A stretch of DNA of 64,000 bases from Heterotrichella gracilis (Eukaryota; Sar; Xanthophyceae; Tribonematales; Xanthonemataceae). The stretch lies in assembly GCA_032358255.1 (NCBI GenBank), contig JAULBX010026163.1, forward strand, positions 124,001-188,000, in the 5' to 3' direction. A program made the translations under genes and the position numbers. The notes below the pieces were generated by a model. It was not told the origin of the DNA. It ran no database searches and was given only the letters and a program-made list of their open reading frames with translations. Positions 12,601 through 24,600 of the stretch are shown piece after piece. The first letter of the stretch is position 1, and the number at the start of each line of letters is the position of its first letter.

Positions 12601-15600
12601 GATCCCACACATAGATCTTCCCCACCCCCACCCTTTTGTGGTGCTCGAACCACTCTGGCAGGTCCCTGCCCTGGTTCTTCACGATGAGGCAGAGGGAGAG
12701 GTACTGGGAGGGGAGCGAGGAGGCGGCGGCGGCGGTAGTGGTGGCGGTGGTGGGTGCTTTGGTCCTGCGAGGTGGTGGGGAGTCGGTGGTGGGTGGGTAG
12801 GTCGGTGGGTGGTAGTTGTGCTTTCCCCAAACCAGGTGCATGTGAAAATCATATTTCCCAACGGTGGTAGATCACCCACGACATGCGGACAATCTTGGAT
12901 GATCCAAGGCCACTTCAAATGGTTTAGGGCCAGATTTGGATGATCCAGGGCAGTTTTGCATGGTCTAGGACATTTTTTGAAGGATCCTTGGCAATTGCAG
13001 GAGCTTCCCAATGCATCTGGCCCACATGACCATTACCACCCACCACTACACCCACACCCACACCCACACCCACACCCACACCCACACCCACACCCACACC
13101 CCACACCCCGCACCTTGCCCCCTGCTGCTTTGTAATCATGTCGGATACTGCCTGGTGTATGCTGCTCCCCCTGCCAAGGTTTTCCTTCCCCTTTGCAGCT
13201 GATCGCGCCCGGTTTCCCCCCTGGCCAAGCTCCTCATCCTCCCCAACCTTTACTTCCCCTTGGCCCAAGTTGATCGTCACCACCTGCAAAGATACAAATC
13301 CCATTATATTTGGCCCACTTTCTTACTGCACGTCAATTCAAAATCCCTTTTTCCATTGATTTCATAATAAGGGACACCAGTGCAGGCATGTCCCCGCCGA
13401 ATCCAAGATGAACTCTAGGGTTTAGGGTAAGCCTACAAACACTGCCTGGAGTTCAATCTAGTTGAGCCTACGACTACCGCCTAGGATTTAGGGTACAAAA
13501 CGCAGGCACGGATTAGGGTGTGGGGGGAAGGGTTCTGACGAACCCAAACCTTTCCCGCCCTCGCTCCCTGGCTGCCGCCTAGGGCTCAGGGTAAGTACCG
13601 CAAGCTGGGTTAGGGTTTGGGATTAGGGTTTAAGGTTAGGGTTTAGGGTGTATGCCCCCCACCTTTTCCCGCCCTCGCTCCTTCCGCTTGCGCCATCGCC
13701 GCGCCCGCCCAACACCACGCGTGCCCTTGCTTGCAGACACCCCACCAGCACCAGCACCAGCACCAGCACCAGCATCCGCACCAGCACCAGCACCCGCCCC
13801 CTCACCAGCACCGGTGTTCGGCTTGAAAGCCTTCCTTTTAGTTGTAGCACCAGCAGCAGCACCAGCCTTGTTCCCACGCCGCAGTTTGCCAGCGCTGGCG
13901 CCTTCCCGAGCAGCGCTGATGTGGTCGGAGGCATCACCAGCCTCAGAACCAGCCTTAGCACCAGCACCAGCCTTAGCACCAGCACCAGCACCAGCACCAG
14001 CACGAGGCTCAAGGGAGGAGGCCCCACCTCCCCTCCTTCGCCCCCTTGTGCCCACCTTGGCGGCTTCCCGGGCAGCGCCGGTGTATGCTGAGCCATCACC
14101 AGCCTCAGCACCAGCACCCGCACCAGGACCAGCTGCTAGGGAGGTCCCAGCTTGGTTTCCCCTCCGCACTCTGGAGGTGCGGGGGTTGTGTCCCCCCGCC
14201 CCCCTGCCGCCACCACCATCGAGGGACCTCTGGCGAGGGTAGGAAGACCCTAGGGTGTCGCCATTGGGTGCTGCCCGCATGGCTTTGGATGGTGCTTGCT
14301 TGTGGTTGGATGGTGTGTGGTCTCCAGAGGATGCTGCCTTGATCCTGCCAGCTGATGACGCCCGATTGCTAACGACTGGCACTTGATTGGTGTCATCAGG
14401 CTCCTCATCGGATGGTGTGTGATCGTCGTCGGATGGTGTGTGGTCGTCATTGGATGATGTCTGATCGGTATCATCTGGAGCCTCATTGAATGGTGTGTGA
14501 TCGTCGTTGGATGGTGTCTGCTCGTCATGGGATGATGTCTGATCGGTGTCATCTGGAGCCTCATTGGATGGTGTGTGATCGTCATGGGATGATGTCTGAT
14601 CGGTGTCATCTGGAGCCTCATTGGATGGTGTGTGATCGTCATGGGACGATGTCTGATCGGTGTCATCTGGAGCCTCATTGGATGGTGTGTGATCGTCGTT
14701 GGATGGTGTGTGATCGCCATTGGCTGGTGTCTGATCGGTGTCATCAGGTGCCTCATTGGATGGTGTCTGATCGTCATTAGATGGTGTCTGCTCGTCATTG
14801 GATGATGTCTGATCGCCATCAGGTGGTGTCTGATCGGTGTCATCAGGAGCCTCATTGGATGGTGTCTGATCGTCGGTGGATGGTATCTGATCGTCATTGG
14901 ATGATGTCTGATCGCCATCGGATGGCGCCTGATCGGTGTCAGCAGGTGTCTCACCATCACCAGACTGGACATCATCTCCCGCTGGTGCTTCCTCCCCCCT
15001 CCCTTCACCCCCATCCCCTTCCCCCCCTTGCTGGTCCCCTTCACCCCCCTCCGCCTCCCCCCCTTGATGCGTGTCGCCCCCCTCCCCCTCCCCCTGCCTG
15101 GTTTCCTCCCCTGAAGCCTCCTGTTGCTCCCCTTCTGCACTGTGCCCCCCGTCCCCCGCATCTTGCCTGGTTTCCTCCCCTGAAGCCTCCTGGTGCTCCC
15201 TTGCTTCACTGTCGCCCCCGCCCCCCGCATCTTGCCTGGGTTCCTCCCCTGATGCCTCCTCCTCCCCCTCATGTCCACTGTCGTTCTCACCCCCCGCGTC
15301 TTGCTTGGTTTCCCCCCCTGCAACCTCCTCCTCCCTCCCTTGTTCACTGCCATCTCCATCCTCCTCCTCTTGCCTGGTTTCCTCCCCTGCAGCCTCCCCC
15401 TCGCCCTCTACCCCCCCTGTTTCCTGCTCCTCTTCATCCTGATGCAACCTCCTCCCCTGCTGAATCCCCCTCCCCTCCTCGCCCCCTGCCGCTCCCAACT
15501 CACCCCCAGCATGATGCAATTCCCTCCCCAGATCCCGGTCTGTCTTCCGCCCCTGGCTGCTGCACCGGATGACGTCTTGGTGGAACCAAGGGGAGGGAAC

Positions 15601-15765
15601 CGCGGGGGTGGTGCAGGGTTCGATGCCAGGGGAGGAAACCCTGGGAACTCCCCCGCTGGCACACCCTTTACACCCCTTGCTGGCTGTGCTGCTGGCGGTG
15701 AAACGGGGGGGGGCCACCAGCAGCAGCACCAAAACCCTTAGGGTGTGCCAGGGCTGCGGGCTCAT
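9234..15765 (-). CDS. GT92-family glycosyltransferase with long acidic stalk
   Basis: Seven exons: 13663-15765, 13114-13283, 12566-12764, 11830-11939, 11145-11355, 10124-10303, 9234-9401; about 1046 residues, all phases consistent. The C-terminal ~330 residues are a GT92 (DUF23) domain: SLCLIVKNQGRDLPEWFEHH, GVGKIYVWDHNS, EWIDSGLVHYEYF, then WMGFIDTDEFLFP with the catalytic DxD, AVNWRVFGSSG, NPHTFTYREGW and LHHYFTKS. GT92 enzymes are Golgi type II proteins that add hexoses (for example galactosyltransferases). The chosen ATG gives a short basic N-terminus and a hydrophobic VLVLLLV segment, a plausible signal anchor. Between anchor and catalytic domain lie ~690 low-complexity residues: Glu/Gly-rich repeats, a 19-residue Asp/Thr/Ser repeat, then an Ala/Gly-rich basic part. 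A GTG 63 nt upstream is open but less likely as start. Confidence 0.9.
9977..10036. repeat. 60-bp repeat shared by two GT92 introns, copy 1
   Basis: The segment CAGTCACATTCAGGG...CACAAGACTGT...GAGGTGCTCA-like recurs at ~11987-12047 in another intron of the same gene, with roughly 85% identity by eye. Confidence 0.75.
10400..10905 (-). repeat. tandem echoes of the GT92 FTYREGW exon
   Basis: Three extra copies of the first half of exon 10124-10303 lie upstream at ~10400-10500, 10608-10697 and 10812-10905, spaced about 190-205 bp. Each encodes a VKxLVNTAAG...TFTYR.GW-like stretch behind a CTGCAG acceptor; the outermost is frameshifted relative to the family. TTTAGGG-rich spacers separate them. 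Confidence 0.9.
11430..12127 (-). repeat. tandem echoes of GT92 exon 4
   Basis: The 3' part of exon 11830-11939 (codons for WVYEQCLARFGKxH plus donor) is repeated at ~11430-11480, 11600-11670 and 11715-11785. Its 5' part (EWIDSGLVHYE) is repeated at ~12072-12127. Only the copy 11830-11939 joins both halves. Spacers carry TTTAGGG-like motifs. Confidence 0.85.
11987..12047. repeat. 60-bp repeat shared by two GT92 introns, copy 2
   Basis: Partner of 9977-10036. Confidence 0.75.
12272..12480 (-). repeat. echoes of GT92 exon 3
   Basis: ~12375-12480 repeats the end of exon 12566-12764 with small deletions that spoil the frame; ~12272-12312 is a shorter second remnant. Both keep the CTGCAG-GTAA-like donor context or part of it. 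Confidence 0.8.
13048..13100 (+). repeat. ACACCC microsatellite
   Basis: About nine ACACCC units lie in the GT92 intron just after the donor at 13113. Confidence 0.9.
13535..13580 (-). repeat. echo of the GT92 exon 1 end
   Basis: The GAGCGAGGGCGGGAAA segment at the exon 1 donor (~13660-13685) reappears here in the following intron. Confidence 0.6.
13740..14005 (-). repeat. GCTGGTGCTGGT-type coding repeat
   Basis: Low-complexity CACCAG runs on the plus strand encode Ala/Gly-rich stretches of the GT92 stalk. Confidence 0.8.
14360..14960 (-). repeat. 57-bp coding minisatellite
   Basis: Direct repeats with a 57-bp unit encode a 19-residue motif (SNEAPDDTDQTSSHDDHTP and variants) in the GT92 stalk. 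Adjacent copies are nearly identical around 14540-14690, suggesting recent homogenisation. Confidence 0.9.
15040..15410 (-). repeat. coding repeat of the acidic GT92 stalk
   Basis: Roughly 60-70-bp repeats encode Glu-rich units with a GEETRQDAG-like core. Confidence 0.75.
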
Positions 15766-17182
15766 ACCCTTAGGGTTAGCTCGGCTGCGGCTGGACCATG
15801 CCTGGTTGGCTGTATGCTGCTTGGCCACTGCTGCTTGATTGTGTCAGTACTGGCGGGCTGTTGAAAGAGTGGTTTTGGCCTACTGTGTGGTTTCTGGAAG
15901 CCCCGTCCCTGGGGTGCCTGCAAGGGATGTGACAGATATCATCAGAGGTCGGTACACAGTCCCACTGGCAGTGCTACACCATGCCATGCCACCTGCATAC
16001 CACCGATACCCGCATACCACCTTTCAAGTACCCTTTCACTGCTGCAGCATACACTCAACCAACATCACGTATCATTAGGACATGGTAGGTACCCCTCACT
16101 AGATAACCATCCAACCCCTCTACACTCGTTTTGCGCCACGTATTAACCACTTTTACTCCCAAACCAAGGCGGGCGGGTGGGTGAGGCGATATTGCCAGCA
16201 ATGGGTTGCGGGTGGTGGGTGGTGTGGTAGTGGGTGGTGGGTGTGGTGCCAACACACCTCAAGCCAGGCAGCTGGTGGCTCCCTTTGTGGAACGCCAGTG
16301 TGACCCTAAAGGGTTTTGGCCGTGAACCAAGGAATACCCTCGCAGCTATTGGCACCAAACGTTGCCCATGGCAAGCGCCCCGTTGGCTGTTTCGCCTGCG
16401 CGTCTGCGAGAGGAGGGGCGATGTGGTTCTGGCTAGGTTACGACAGTCCTTCCGCGCATGACAACACATGCGCATATAATAGAGGCTACCCAGGCGTAAG
16501 TACAGCCGTGGTACCACTAGGTATGGCCGTAATACCCAGCATTGCAACATGCATGCATGCATATGCAGACACGCAAGTGGCATGCGACGATAATTGGCCC
16601 CACCAGCCGCCACCTTGTGCAATCTGCCAATCAAGTGACTAAGTCCTTTCAATCAACCGCCCGTAGCGCGTGCATAGCCTTGAAACCGACTTGGGAGTCG
16701 CGTGCGTTTGGAGAGTCCCTGGCTGAACCCCTTCCATCGCGCACCTTTGCGTAGAGGTATCCCTACACGAGCTAGTTGACCAACGGCGAGGCAAGACGGG
16801 AAAGGAGTTTCACCCCTGTCAGAAAGCTCTACTGAAGACCGGCACGGGGTGCCCCACAAAGCAACGGAGGACGTTGGGTTCCCGTGCGGAATGTGCTGAT
16901 CTTGCACGTGGGGAAAGACCTCAGCACGCACCTCGCGGGCTTAGTCTCGTTATAGCAGATATATTCGCACCCCGCCACTGCGCCAAGCACCTAACCTAGC
17001 CCCGGTTTGTGTGGAGGCCGAGAGGAGGTGTGACTTGACGCACAGGAGCGTGTGTTGTGTGTATATGCAGAGGCCCTTGGGCCAGGAACCCTAGCGTTCA
17101 GCAGGGGTACTGTACTCGTCAGCCTGCTTTTGAAGGGTTAACCCAAGACTGGCTGCGTGGGCTCAAACCAACCCTAAGGGTT
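15766..17182. other. intergenic upstream of GT92
   Basis: No gene recognised on either strand. The first part should hold the GT92 promoter. A GCATGCATGC alternating tract lies near 16550. Confidence 0.5.
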
Positions 17183-17520
17183 TTTCTCCGGCGTGGAACG
17201 CACACAGATGTGTAAGACCCCCCAGCGGTGCCAGCATTTTAGTGTATGTCACACACCCCATGCCTAGCAGTGGTGGATGGCATGCAGCTAAGCACATCGC
17301 GAGGGGAGTATGTACTGTACTTGCCCCTCTCAGCGGTGCACAGCTGTTTTCCTCCGGCGTGGAACGCACACAGATGTGTAAGACCCCCCAGCGGTGCCAG
17401 CATTTTAGTGTATATCACACCCCCATGCGAGGCATGGGTGGGGTGCATGCCGCTAAGCACATCGCGAGGGGAGCGTGTGTACACTGCACTCGCCCCTCCC
17501 AGCAGTGCACAGATGTATGA
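17183..17520. repeat. 166-bp tandem repeat, two units
   Basis: ~17183-17348 and ~17349-17520 are direct copies starting at CTCCGGCGTGGAACGCACAC and including AGACCCCCCAGCGGTGCCAG and CTAAGCACATCGCGAGGGGA. No coding potential seen. Confidence 0.9.
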
Positions 17521-18477
17521 GTAGTATAGAGAGGACATAGCCATTAAGTGGAAGGAAGCTTGGTGGCTGGGGGACTCAAGTCAGACTGCAAATGTGGCAA
17601 CAGCGCTTGGGGCCATTGCCATGGAAACGGCCATGCATGCCACAATCCCACTTACACACTACTCACCAGGCAACTGACACCCTGCTCACCAGAAACCCTA
17701 GGGTTTGGCAAATGGGCAACAATGTGGTACTTGTAAAGAGAAAGGGAAAGCGCGACCGCCGATGGGGGTGGGTATCGTCTTGGTGTGGCTGGGACGTTCA
17801 TATTCCCAGGTAGAATACACTGCCATTGTAGATTACAATGCCAGTTGAAAAGCAACTTCCACCATGTCGCTCAATTGCAATTCATGAATGGACAAATTGA
17901 GGCACCTTGTCGGAAACAACACATTGTCCCGATAAAAGAAAGGGTAAGAAAACTAACGACAGCGCTTGGCACAAGAGTGGAACCATGTAACAAGCTCTGA
18001 ACCTGTGGGAAAACCAACTGCAAAAACAGGTTTGTTGCCTGCACTGAAGCATATTGGGGAGCAAAACCCTGCAAGGGCGCGCTGCGGCCTGTCGGGAAAA
18101 GCAGCGAAAAGTCTGTTTGACATCAGGCTGGCAGGCACAAGAGCATTGCAGTGTTTCCTGAGCGATTCATAGACAGTCCTCCGGATGATGTAATGTGCAA
18201 CCAAGCCTGAGACTGCCATCCTAAACATTGCTACAGGCCAAAGAGTTTGATGCTCCCCTTGCCCCAAACGCTCCCGAGAGAATATTGTGATGTTAACAAA
18301 CCTTAAACCCTAAGAACCCTGGAAAAAGAAGTTAAGAAATACTTGGAAACGCCTACCTCCGTCCCCCTCCCTTACCACACCCCACCCTGCCCTGGAAACC
18401 CTGATTAGAAGACCCCAGGGACTACCATGTACGGCAAAAAACCTACACATGCCGGAATAAGGGTGCGAAAACGGGGG
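17521..18477. other. intergenic, no gene recognised
   Basis: Between the tandem repeat and the MATE 3' flank; no coding signal I can support. Confidence 0.5.
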
Positions 18478-18585
18478 CCAGTTTTCACCGCCAGGGTTGT
18501 TTATCCTCCCCTTGTTTCACCGCAGCTGCCAACCCCTCCTCCACATAGCTGTCATCATCTGAGCACCCCCCCACATGAGGGATGC
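18478..18585 (-). repeat. echo of the MATE last exon, past the stop
   Basis: Resembles the end of the last exon (codons for CSxDDSYVEEGLAAAVKQ.EDKQP) and lies ~100 bp downstream of the true stop at 18678-18680. Confidence 0.8.
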
Positions 18586-18677
18586 ACTGATGGTCACAAA
18601 ACCCCTCCCTAGGGTGAAAAAACCCAGCCAAAACCCTACACATGCCGAAACAAAGGGACAACAACGCGCGCCCACCC

Positions 18678-21600
18678 TCACCGCCTAGGTTGCTTATCCT
18701 CCTCTTGTTTCACTGCTGCCGCCAACCCCTCTTCCACATAACTATCATCCTCTGAGCACCCCCCGAAGCTGTCCATGAGGGATGCGGCTGAGCGGCGGGA
18801 GGGCGCGGCAAGGGAGGCGGGGGGTGGTGTGGTGTTGTAGGCGGGAGGGTAGGAGGTGCCCAGGCTGGTGGCCAGGCCGGTGCCTGTGAGGTGGTAGGGT
18901 TTTGATTAGGGTTTTGGTAAGGGTTTCAAACTAGGGTGGGGTGGTGTTGTATGCGGGGGGGTAGGAGGCGCCCAGGCTGGTGGCCAGGCCGGTGCCTGTG
19001 AGGTGGTAGGGTTTTGATTAGGGTTTTGATAAGGGTTTCAACTAGGGTGGGGTGGTGTTGTATGCGGGGGGGTAGGAGGCGCCCAGGCTGGTGGCCAGGC
19101 CGGTGCCTGCGGGAGGGTTTAGGATTCTTAGAAGGGTTTTAATTAGGGTTTACTGATTTGGGCACGGTGGTAGGTGGGGTTTTCATTAGGGTTTGGGTAA
19201 GGTTTTAATGCAGGGCTGGAGGCCAGGGGTTTGGCAGGTGTTGAATTTGGCTACTCGAATACACAAAGCCCTGCCGCTCACCTTGCGAGTAGGAGGGCAT
19301 GGAATCCTCGTGGTGAAATGACCGCCTGGGCAGCGAGGTGGGGCCAAACCGGTAGCTGCCCACCTCCCAACTGGCAGCCATCCCCGGCACAGACACCCCC
19401 TCACCCCCCACCCCCCAGGACCCCCCGGTGAGGGGGGAGGCGAGGGGCGTGTGCTCCTCCCCCTCTGAGAAGGTCCCCGTGAGGGTTCCGGAGAGGGTGT
19501 TTGTGGGGTCTAGGGAGCCGACGCGGTGCGCGGCTGAGGCTGCTTCGGCACCCCAGTCGAAGCGCGCGGTCATTACGCCTAGGGCGATGGCCTGTGGGCG
19601 GTGGTGGGGGGTGGTGAGGAGGGTTGCGTGTGTGTCTACAATTGGGCGTGGGTATCTAGTGTATCTAGCGTACTGCTTTGCCGCCCTTGCAATAGGTTGG
19701 AGGGGTTGGCTGTGGGGGCAAGCGGAAATTGAATCGAAGACCCCTAGGGTTTTTCGGTGTTCAACTGCTTGCAGGCATGGCGTTCCTGTTTTGGGGTTGT
19801 GTTTGGCAATTTGTTGGGCTATTGAGCTCAACGACCAATTACAATGCCAAACAAGACCCCAAGACAGGAACGCCATGCCTGCAAGCAGCACGGCACTGAG
19901 GAAACCCTAAACCCTAACACCTCACCTGTGGGAGCGTTGCGATGTTGAGTCCCAGCCACAGCCCCGCCACCTCCAGCCCCAGGGGAAACGAAAAAGCACA
20001 AAACCCAGCCAAAAATGCAAAAAACTAGTGCCAGAGAAAACGCAAATCCCACCAAATGCCCCAGTACACTACCCACACACCCAGACCCAAAAGCACTGCA
20101 CACCTGTAGCAGTGTTGCGATGTTGAGTCCCAACCACAGCCCCGCCACCCCCATCCCTGAGCAAAATGCAAAACCTTAAACCCCGCCGACGATGCAAAAG
20201 CAAGTGCCAAAAAACATCTTGAAACCCACCAGAAACCCTACTGTCCTACCCAACCACCAAAACCTCACTTGTAGCAGTGTTGCGATGTTGAGCCCCAGCC
20301 ACAGCCCCGCCACCCCCATGCCCAGGGAGAAAGCAAACCCCTAAAACACAGTTGAAGGGACAAAACAAAGTGCCAAAAACACCCAAACACCTGGGACACC
20401 ACCAGAACCCTTGCTCACCTGTAGGAGGGTTGCGATGTTGAGTCCCAGCCACAGCCCCGCCACCCCCATCCCCAGGGGGAAAGCAAACACGTATGCCAAG
20501 GGGATGCCTACCAGCCAGTTTGTGACGGTGTTGGTGACAGCGCCTATGCCCTGGCGGCCGGAGCCCCGGAGGGTGCCTGCGGTGGGTGGGTGGGGGGGAT
20601 GGGGGGGCACTGTGGTGATGGCGGTGGTGTGGCGTGGTGGCTTTGGCGGTGCCGTGCGTCTGCTGTGGTATCTGTTACGAGAACGGTACCACTGGCTAAC
20701 AAGCTTTCATAAAACAAAAACAACAGGAAGAAGGGTATTGAGTGGTGGCGGTGTTGGTCACTGCGCCTATGCCCTGGCGGCCGGAGCCACGGAGGGTACC
20801 TGCGGTGGGGGGTGGGGTGGGTGAGTACTGAAAGGGGTGTGACGGGTGCTACGGGGGTTCTGTTATGCGCTCGTGGACCGAGGCGGGAGGTAAGGTGGTG
20901 GTGGTGTCAGCACAAATGGCTTTCTAGCAAGGTTGTAGCAACAGTTAATTGAACAAACAAAGAAGAAATACCACCCAGGGCAGCAACTCCACCTCCCCTT
21001 GAGAAGGCAAACCCTAAAGAGACCTACCCATTCAAACCCTACCCAAACCCTTAATATTACACCAGGCACCACCCCAGCACGCACCTGTCAGCACGTTGCA
21101 AATTCCATCTGGAATGAGCGGCAGGGCTACAGCTACAGCGCTACACAAGGCATCACCTGGCCTGTGTAGTCTACCACCTCCCGAGATGAGGCAAACACCC
21201 ACCCCAGGGACCCCCAAACCCTAAAAATAACCCTACTAAAACCCTAAAAAACACCACAAGCAGCCAGGCACAACCCCAGACCCCACTCGCACCTGTCAAC
21301 ACGTTGCAGATCCCGTCCGGAATGAGCGAGAGCGCCACCCAGGGTAGCACCTGGCCTGTGTAGTCTACCACCTCCCGAGAAGAGGCAAAAATCCATCCCA
21401 GGGATCCCCGCGCCGCCAGCAGCCCACCGGCACACACCACCTCACCAAAGGTGATGAGGGCGAGGGACACCTGTGAAGGAGGGGGGAGGGTTTAGCATAG
21501 AAACTCTGGCAGCAGGTACGAGCTTGTATGTTTTCTCTTTGATCATCTGCCGTTGGCATTAATTCACCCTTTTGGATTTTGGCCCTCTGCCCGCTTGCCA

Positions 21601-24600
21601 GGGAACCCCCTGGCGCCGGCGCTTCACCAACCACCGGCACAGCAGGCGCCAAGGGAACATGTGGGGGCGGATTTGGGGCTATTAAAGAGGCAGGTTGGTA
21701 TGGTTTAAGGATCTGTTCTGGTGATTGCAGTGATTCATGGCCACCCCCATATTGGGCAGGAGAGCTGATAGGGTAAAACTTGTCATATCTAGGGGTTTTG
21801 GGCACCATTCAACGCACCAGCATGGCGGTTTTGGCTCTCCCAGGTTGGTTGGCCCCCAGCTCATTTGCCACCCGGGTAGATGTGGCAGCCGCCATTCCCA
21901 GGGGCAGCATGAAAATTATGTAAATTAAAATTTCCAGGGTTTGCAGGGTTTCAAATTTAGGGTTTTAGGGCACCATTAACACACCAGCATGGTCGTTTTG
22001 GCCCTCCCCGGTTGATTTGCCCCCAGCTCACCCTCCCCGCCACACCCAGGGGTTTTAGGGTCTCCACAAGAACGTTTTAGGGTCTCCACAACATGGTTTA
22101 GGGTTTGATATCTGGGTAAATTTCCGCACCAGCATGGCAGTTTTGGCCCTCCCGGGTTGATTGGCCCCCAGCTCGTTAGCCACTCGGGTAGATGTGGCAG
22201 CCGCCAATCCCAGGGGCAGCATGAAAATTATGTAATTGAAGTTCATGGCCACCCCCATGGTGGACATGGCCAGCTGGGGATTGGGCAGCCATCCCGACAT
22301 GATTATCAAAACCTCCAGCGTCCACCAGCGCATGCAGATCATGACTGTGGCGGGGAGCGCCAGGCGCAGGTAGGATCCCCAGCCGGAAAAGGCCTTGAGC
22401 GTCCTGCAGGGGTGGAGATGTATTATTTCGTCAAAAGCTTGATTGCAAATGCCGTCAAATGTTTTTGGCTGATAGTTTGGAAATAAAATCGGTCACCTGA
22501 GCATAGACCACCACCACTGCCACATAGCCACGTCACGCACCAGCCGTTCCACATCCTCCCCTCGCCCCCCTTGCCTCCCCGCCCAATCACCACCATCCAT
22601 CCCACCAGCACGACAGATAGTCAACATCAACCCCCCCCCAACCACCCGCCGTTCCACGTCCTCCCCTCGCCCCCCTTGCGTCCCCGCTCAACCACCACTA
22701 TCCATCCCACCAGCACGTGAGTCATACTCGTATTCAGCCCTTCTCAGCCCAAAAGCCACGCCACCTCTACCACAGCCACTGCCACCACCACCACCACCAA
22801 TCACAACAACAAAATCAGCGGTATCACCACCACACCACCACGCACCAGCCGTTCCACGTCCTCCCCTCGCCCCCCTTGCGCCCCCGCTCGATCACCACAA
22901 TCCACCCTACCAGCAGCGCAGTCATAGTCAGCATGAGCCCATCATAGGCCAGAGCGGCCCCCGATAGACCCCACCCCACCCCAAAAATGAGCACCCAGTT
23001 GTAGAGTGGGGCCAGCAAGGCTATGATGGCAGTTGTCCATGTACCGGGTTGGATGAGGTTCTGAAAGGGAGGGGGTTGGGGGGTCAGGGCATAGGTAGGA
23101 TGGTGGTGGTGGGAGAGAGTCTGTGCAAGTGGTGTGCAGCAGCAAGATTTGACAGCGACCTTCTACCCAGTCCCACCAGGCCGAATACCTAACCCTTTTC
23201 AAACCCTGCTAGTTCCCACCCTATCTCCGTTGCCTGCATCACCTGGCGCACCCACATCCAACTCCACCACACCCACCAGACCCCACCTGTCATGAGGTAC
23301 CGCAGCGTGCACTCCATCGCCCCTGCGAAGACCACGACCCTACCAAACCCTACCAAAACCCTACCCCAAAGATTCCTCCTCGCCTGCGTCATGAGGTGCC
23401 GCCGCATGCACTTCATCTGCCCGCAAAACAAATGGTCCCATCGAACCCTACCAAAACCCTACCCAAAAACCCTCCTCACCTGCGTCATGAGGTACCGCCG
23501 CATGCACTCCATCGCTCCAGCAAAGAATAGCGAGGGTATTAGCTGGATGAGGTAAGCGCTAGAACTGGCGCTGATGGAGGGGTCCTGGCCTGCAAAAAGG
23601 GGGGTTTTGGGTTTATTTAAGGGTTTAGGGTTTAGTATTCAGGTTATGGGCATGTGGCTAGCTCCGCAGGTGGCTCCGCATGTCGCCCCAGAGGCTACCA
23701 GGCAAATGCATTTAGGGCTCTTGGGGGTTGCCAATAGGGTTCACACTGCTAAATGGCCGAGGGTTTAGCGCTAGGGATCTGTGGCCGACAGCGTAGGGTA
23801 TTGCGCTAGGGTTTTGAGCGTCTGCACGCACCGAACGCGATGAGAATGCTCCCCATTTGGCTCCACAGCGCGCAGATCGCTGCGAATGCCACCAGGCAAA
23901 TGAGCAGCGCCCGCTGGAGGACCAGGCCTAATTGAGCGTAGTTTCCGGCCCCGTACGCCTGCAGGGGTGGGGTATGGGTGTGGGTGGTGGTGGGTGGGGT
24001 TGGATTACCTACTTGCTAGCTGAGCGTAATTCGGCGCCGTGTCACATACATACAAGCGCCGTGTCGCCACACATACACAGCCATGGGACTTATGAGGGGC
24101 TTTTCCTGCTAAATTTGACATTGGCCAACAAGGAGGTTATGTTTGCATATTTACCTGTCCGCACAGCGTCTCCATGCCGCTTGACAGCCCCACCATGAGC
24201 GACATGCCAAGCACATTGTATATGGAGGAGGACAGGACCACCACACTTAGTTCGAGCTCTCCCAAGTGGCCAACGAATACGGTGCTGACCAGGGAGATGG
24301 CATAGTTGAAGAAGCACTGGAGGATGAGGGGTATGGCGAGAAGGAGCTGGCTGCGGGGAGGGAGGGGTGGAGGGGGTGGGTGCGGGGGAAAGGGTTTTCT
24401 GCATTTAGGGTGTTTAGAGTTTAAGAGCGTTGGCGCACAAGCACTGTGCTGACCAGGGAGATGGCGTAGTTGAAGAAGCACTGGAGGATGAGGGGTATGG
24501 CGAGGAGGAGCTGGCTGCGAGAGGGGGGTGCAGGGTTTTATGAGTTTAGGGTGTTTAGGGTTTAAGAGAGGTGGCCCACAAGCACGGTGCTGACGAGGGG

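Noticed and set aside
14250-15572. Long His/Met-rich frame (minus) and Pro/His-rich frames (plus) over the GT92 stalk
   Set aside because: Alternate frames of the 57-bp and acidic-stalk repeats. Only the frame that splices in phase to the GT92 domain was kept.
16545-16565. GCATGCATGC tracts as a regulatory motif
   Set aside because: TGCATGCA occurs at many unrelated places in the window; no positional logic.
22715-22846. Echo copies of MATE exon 5 as the true exon end
   Set aside because: Only 22846-23060 has both the full helix sequence and a donor (phase 2) that restores the family's WNGW-TLKAFS junction.
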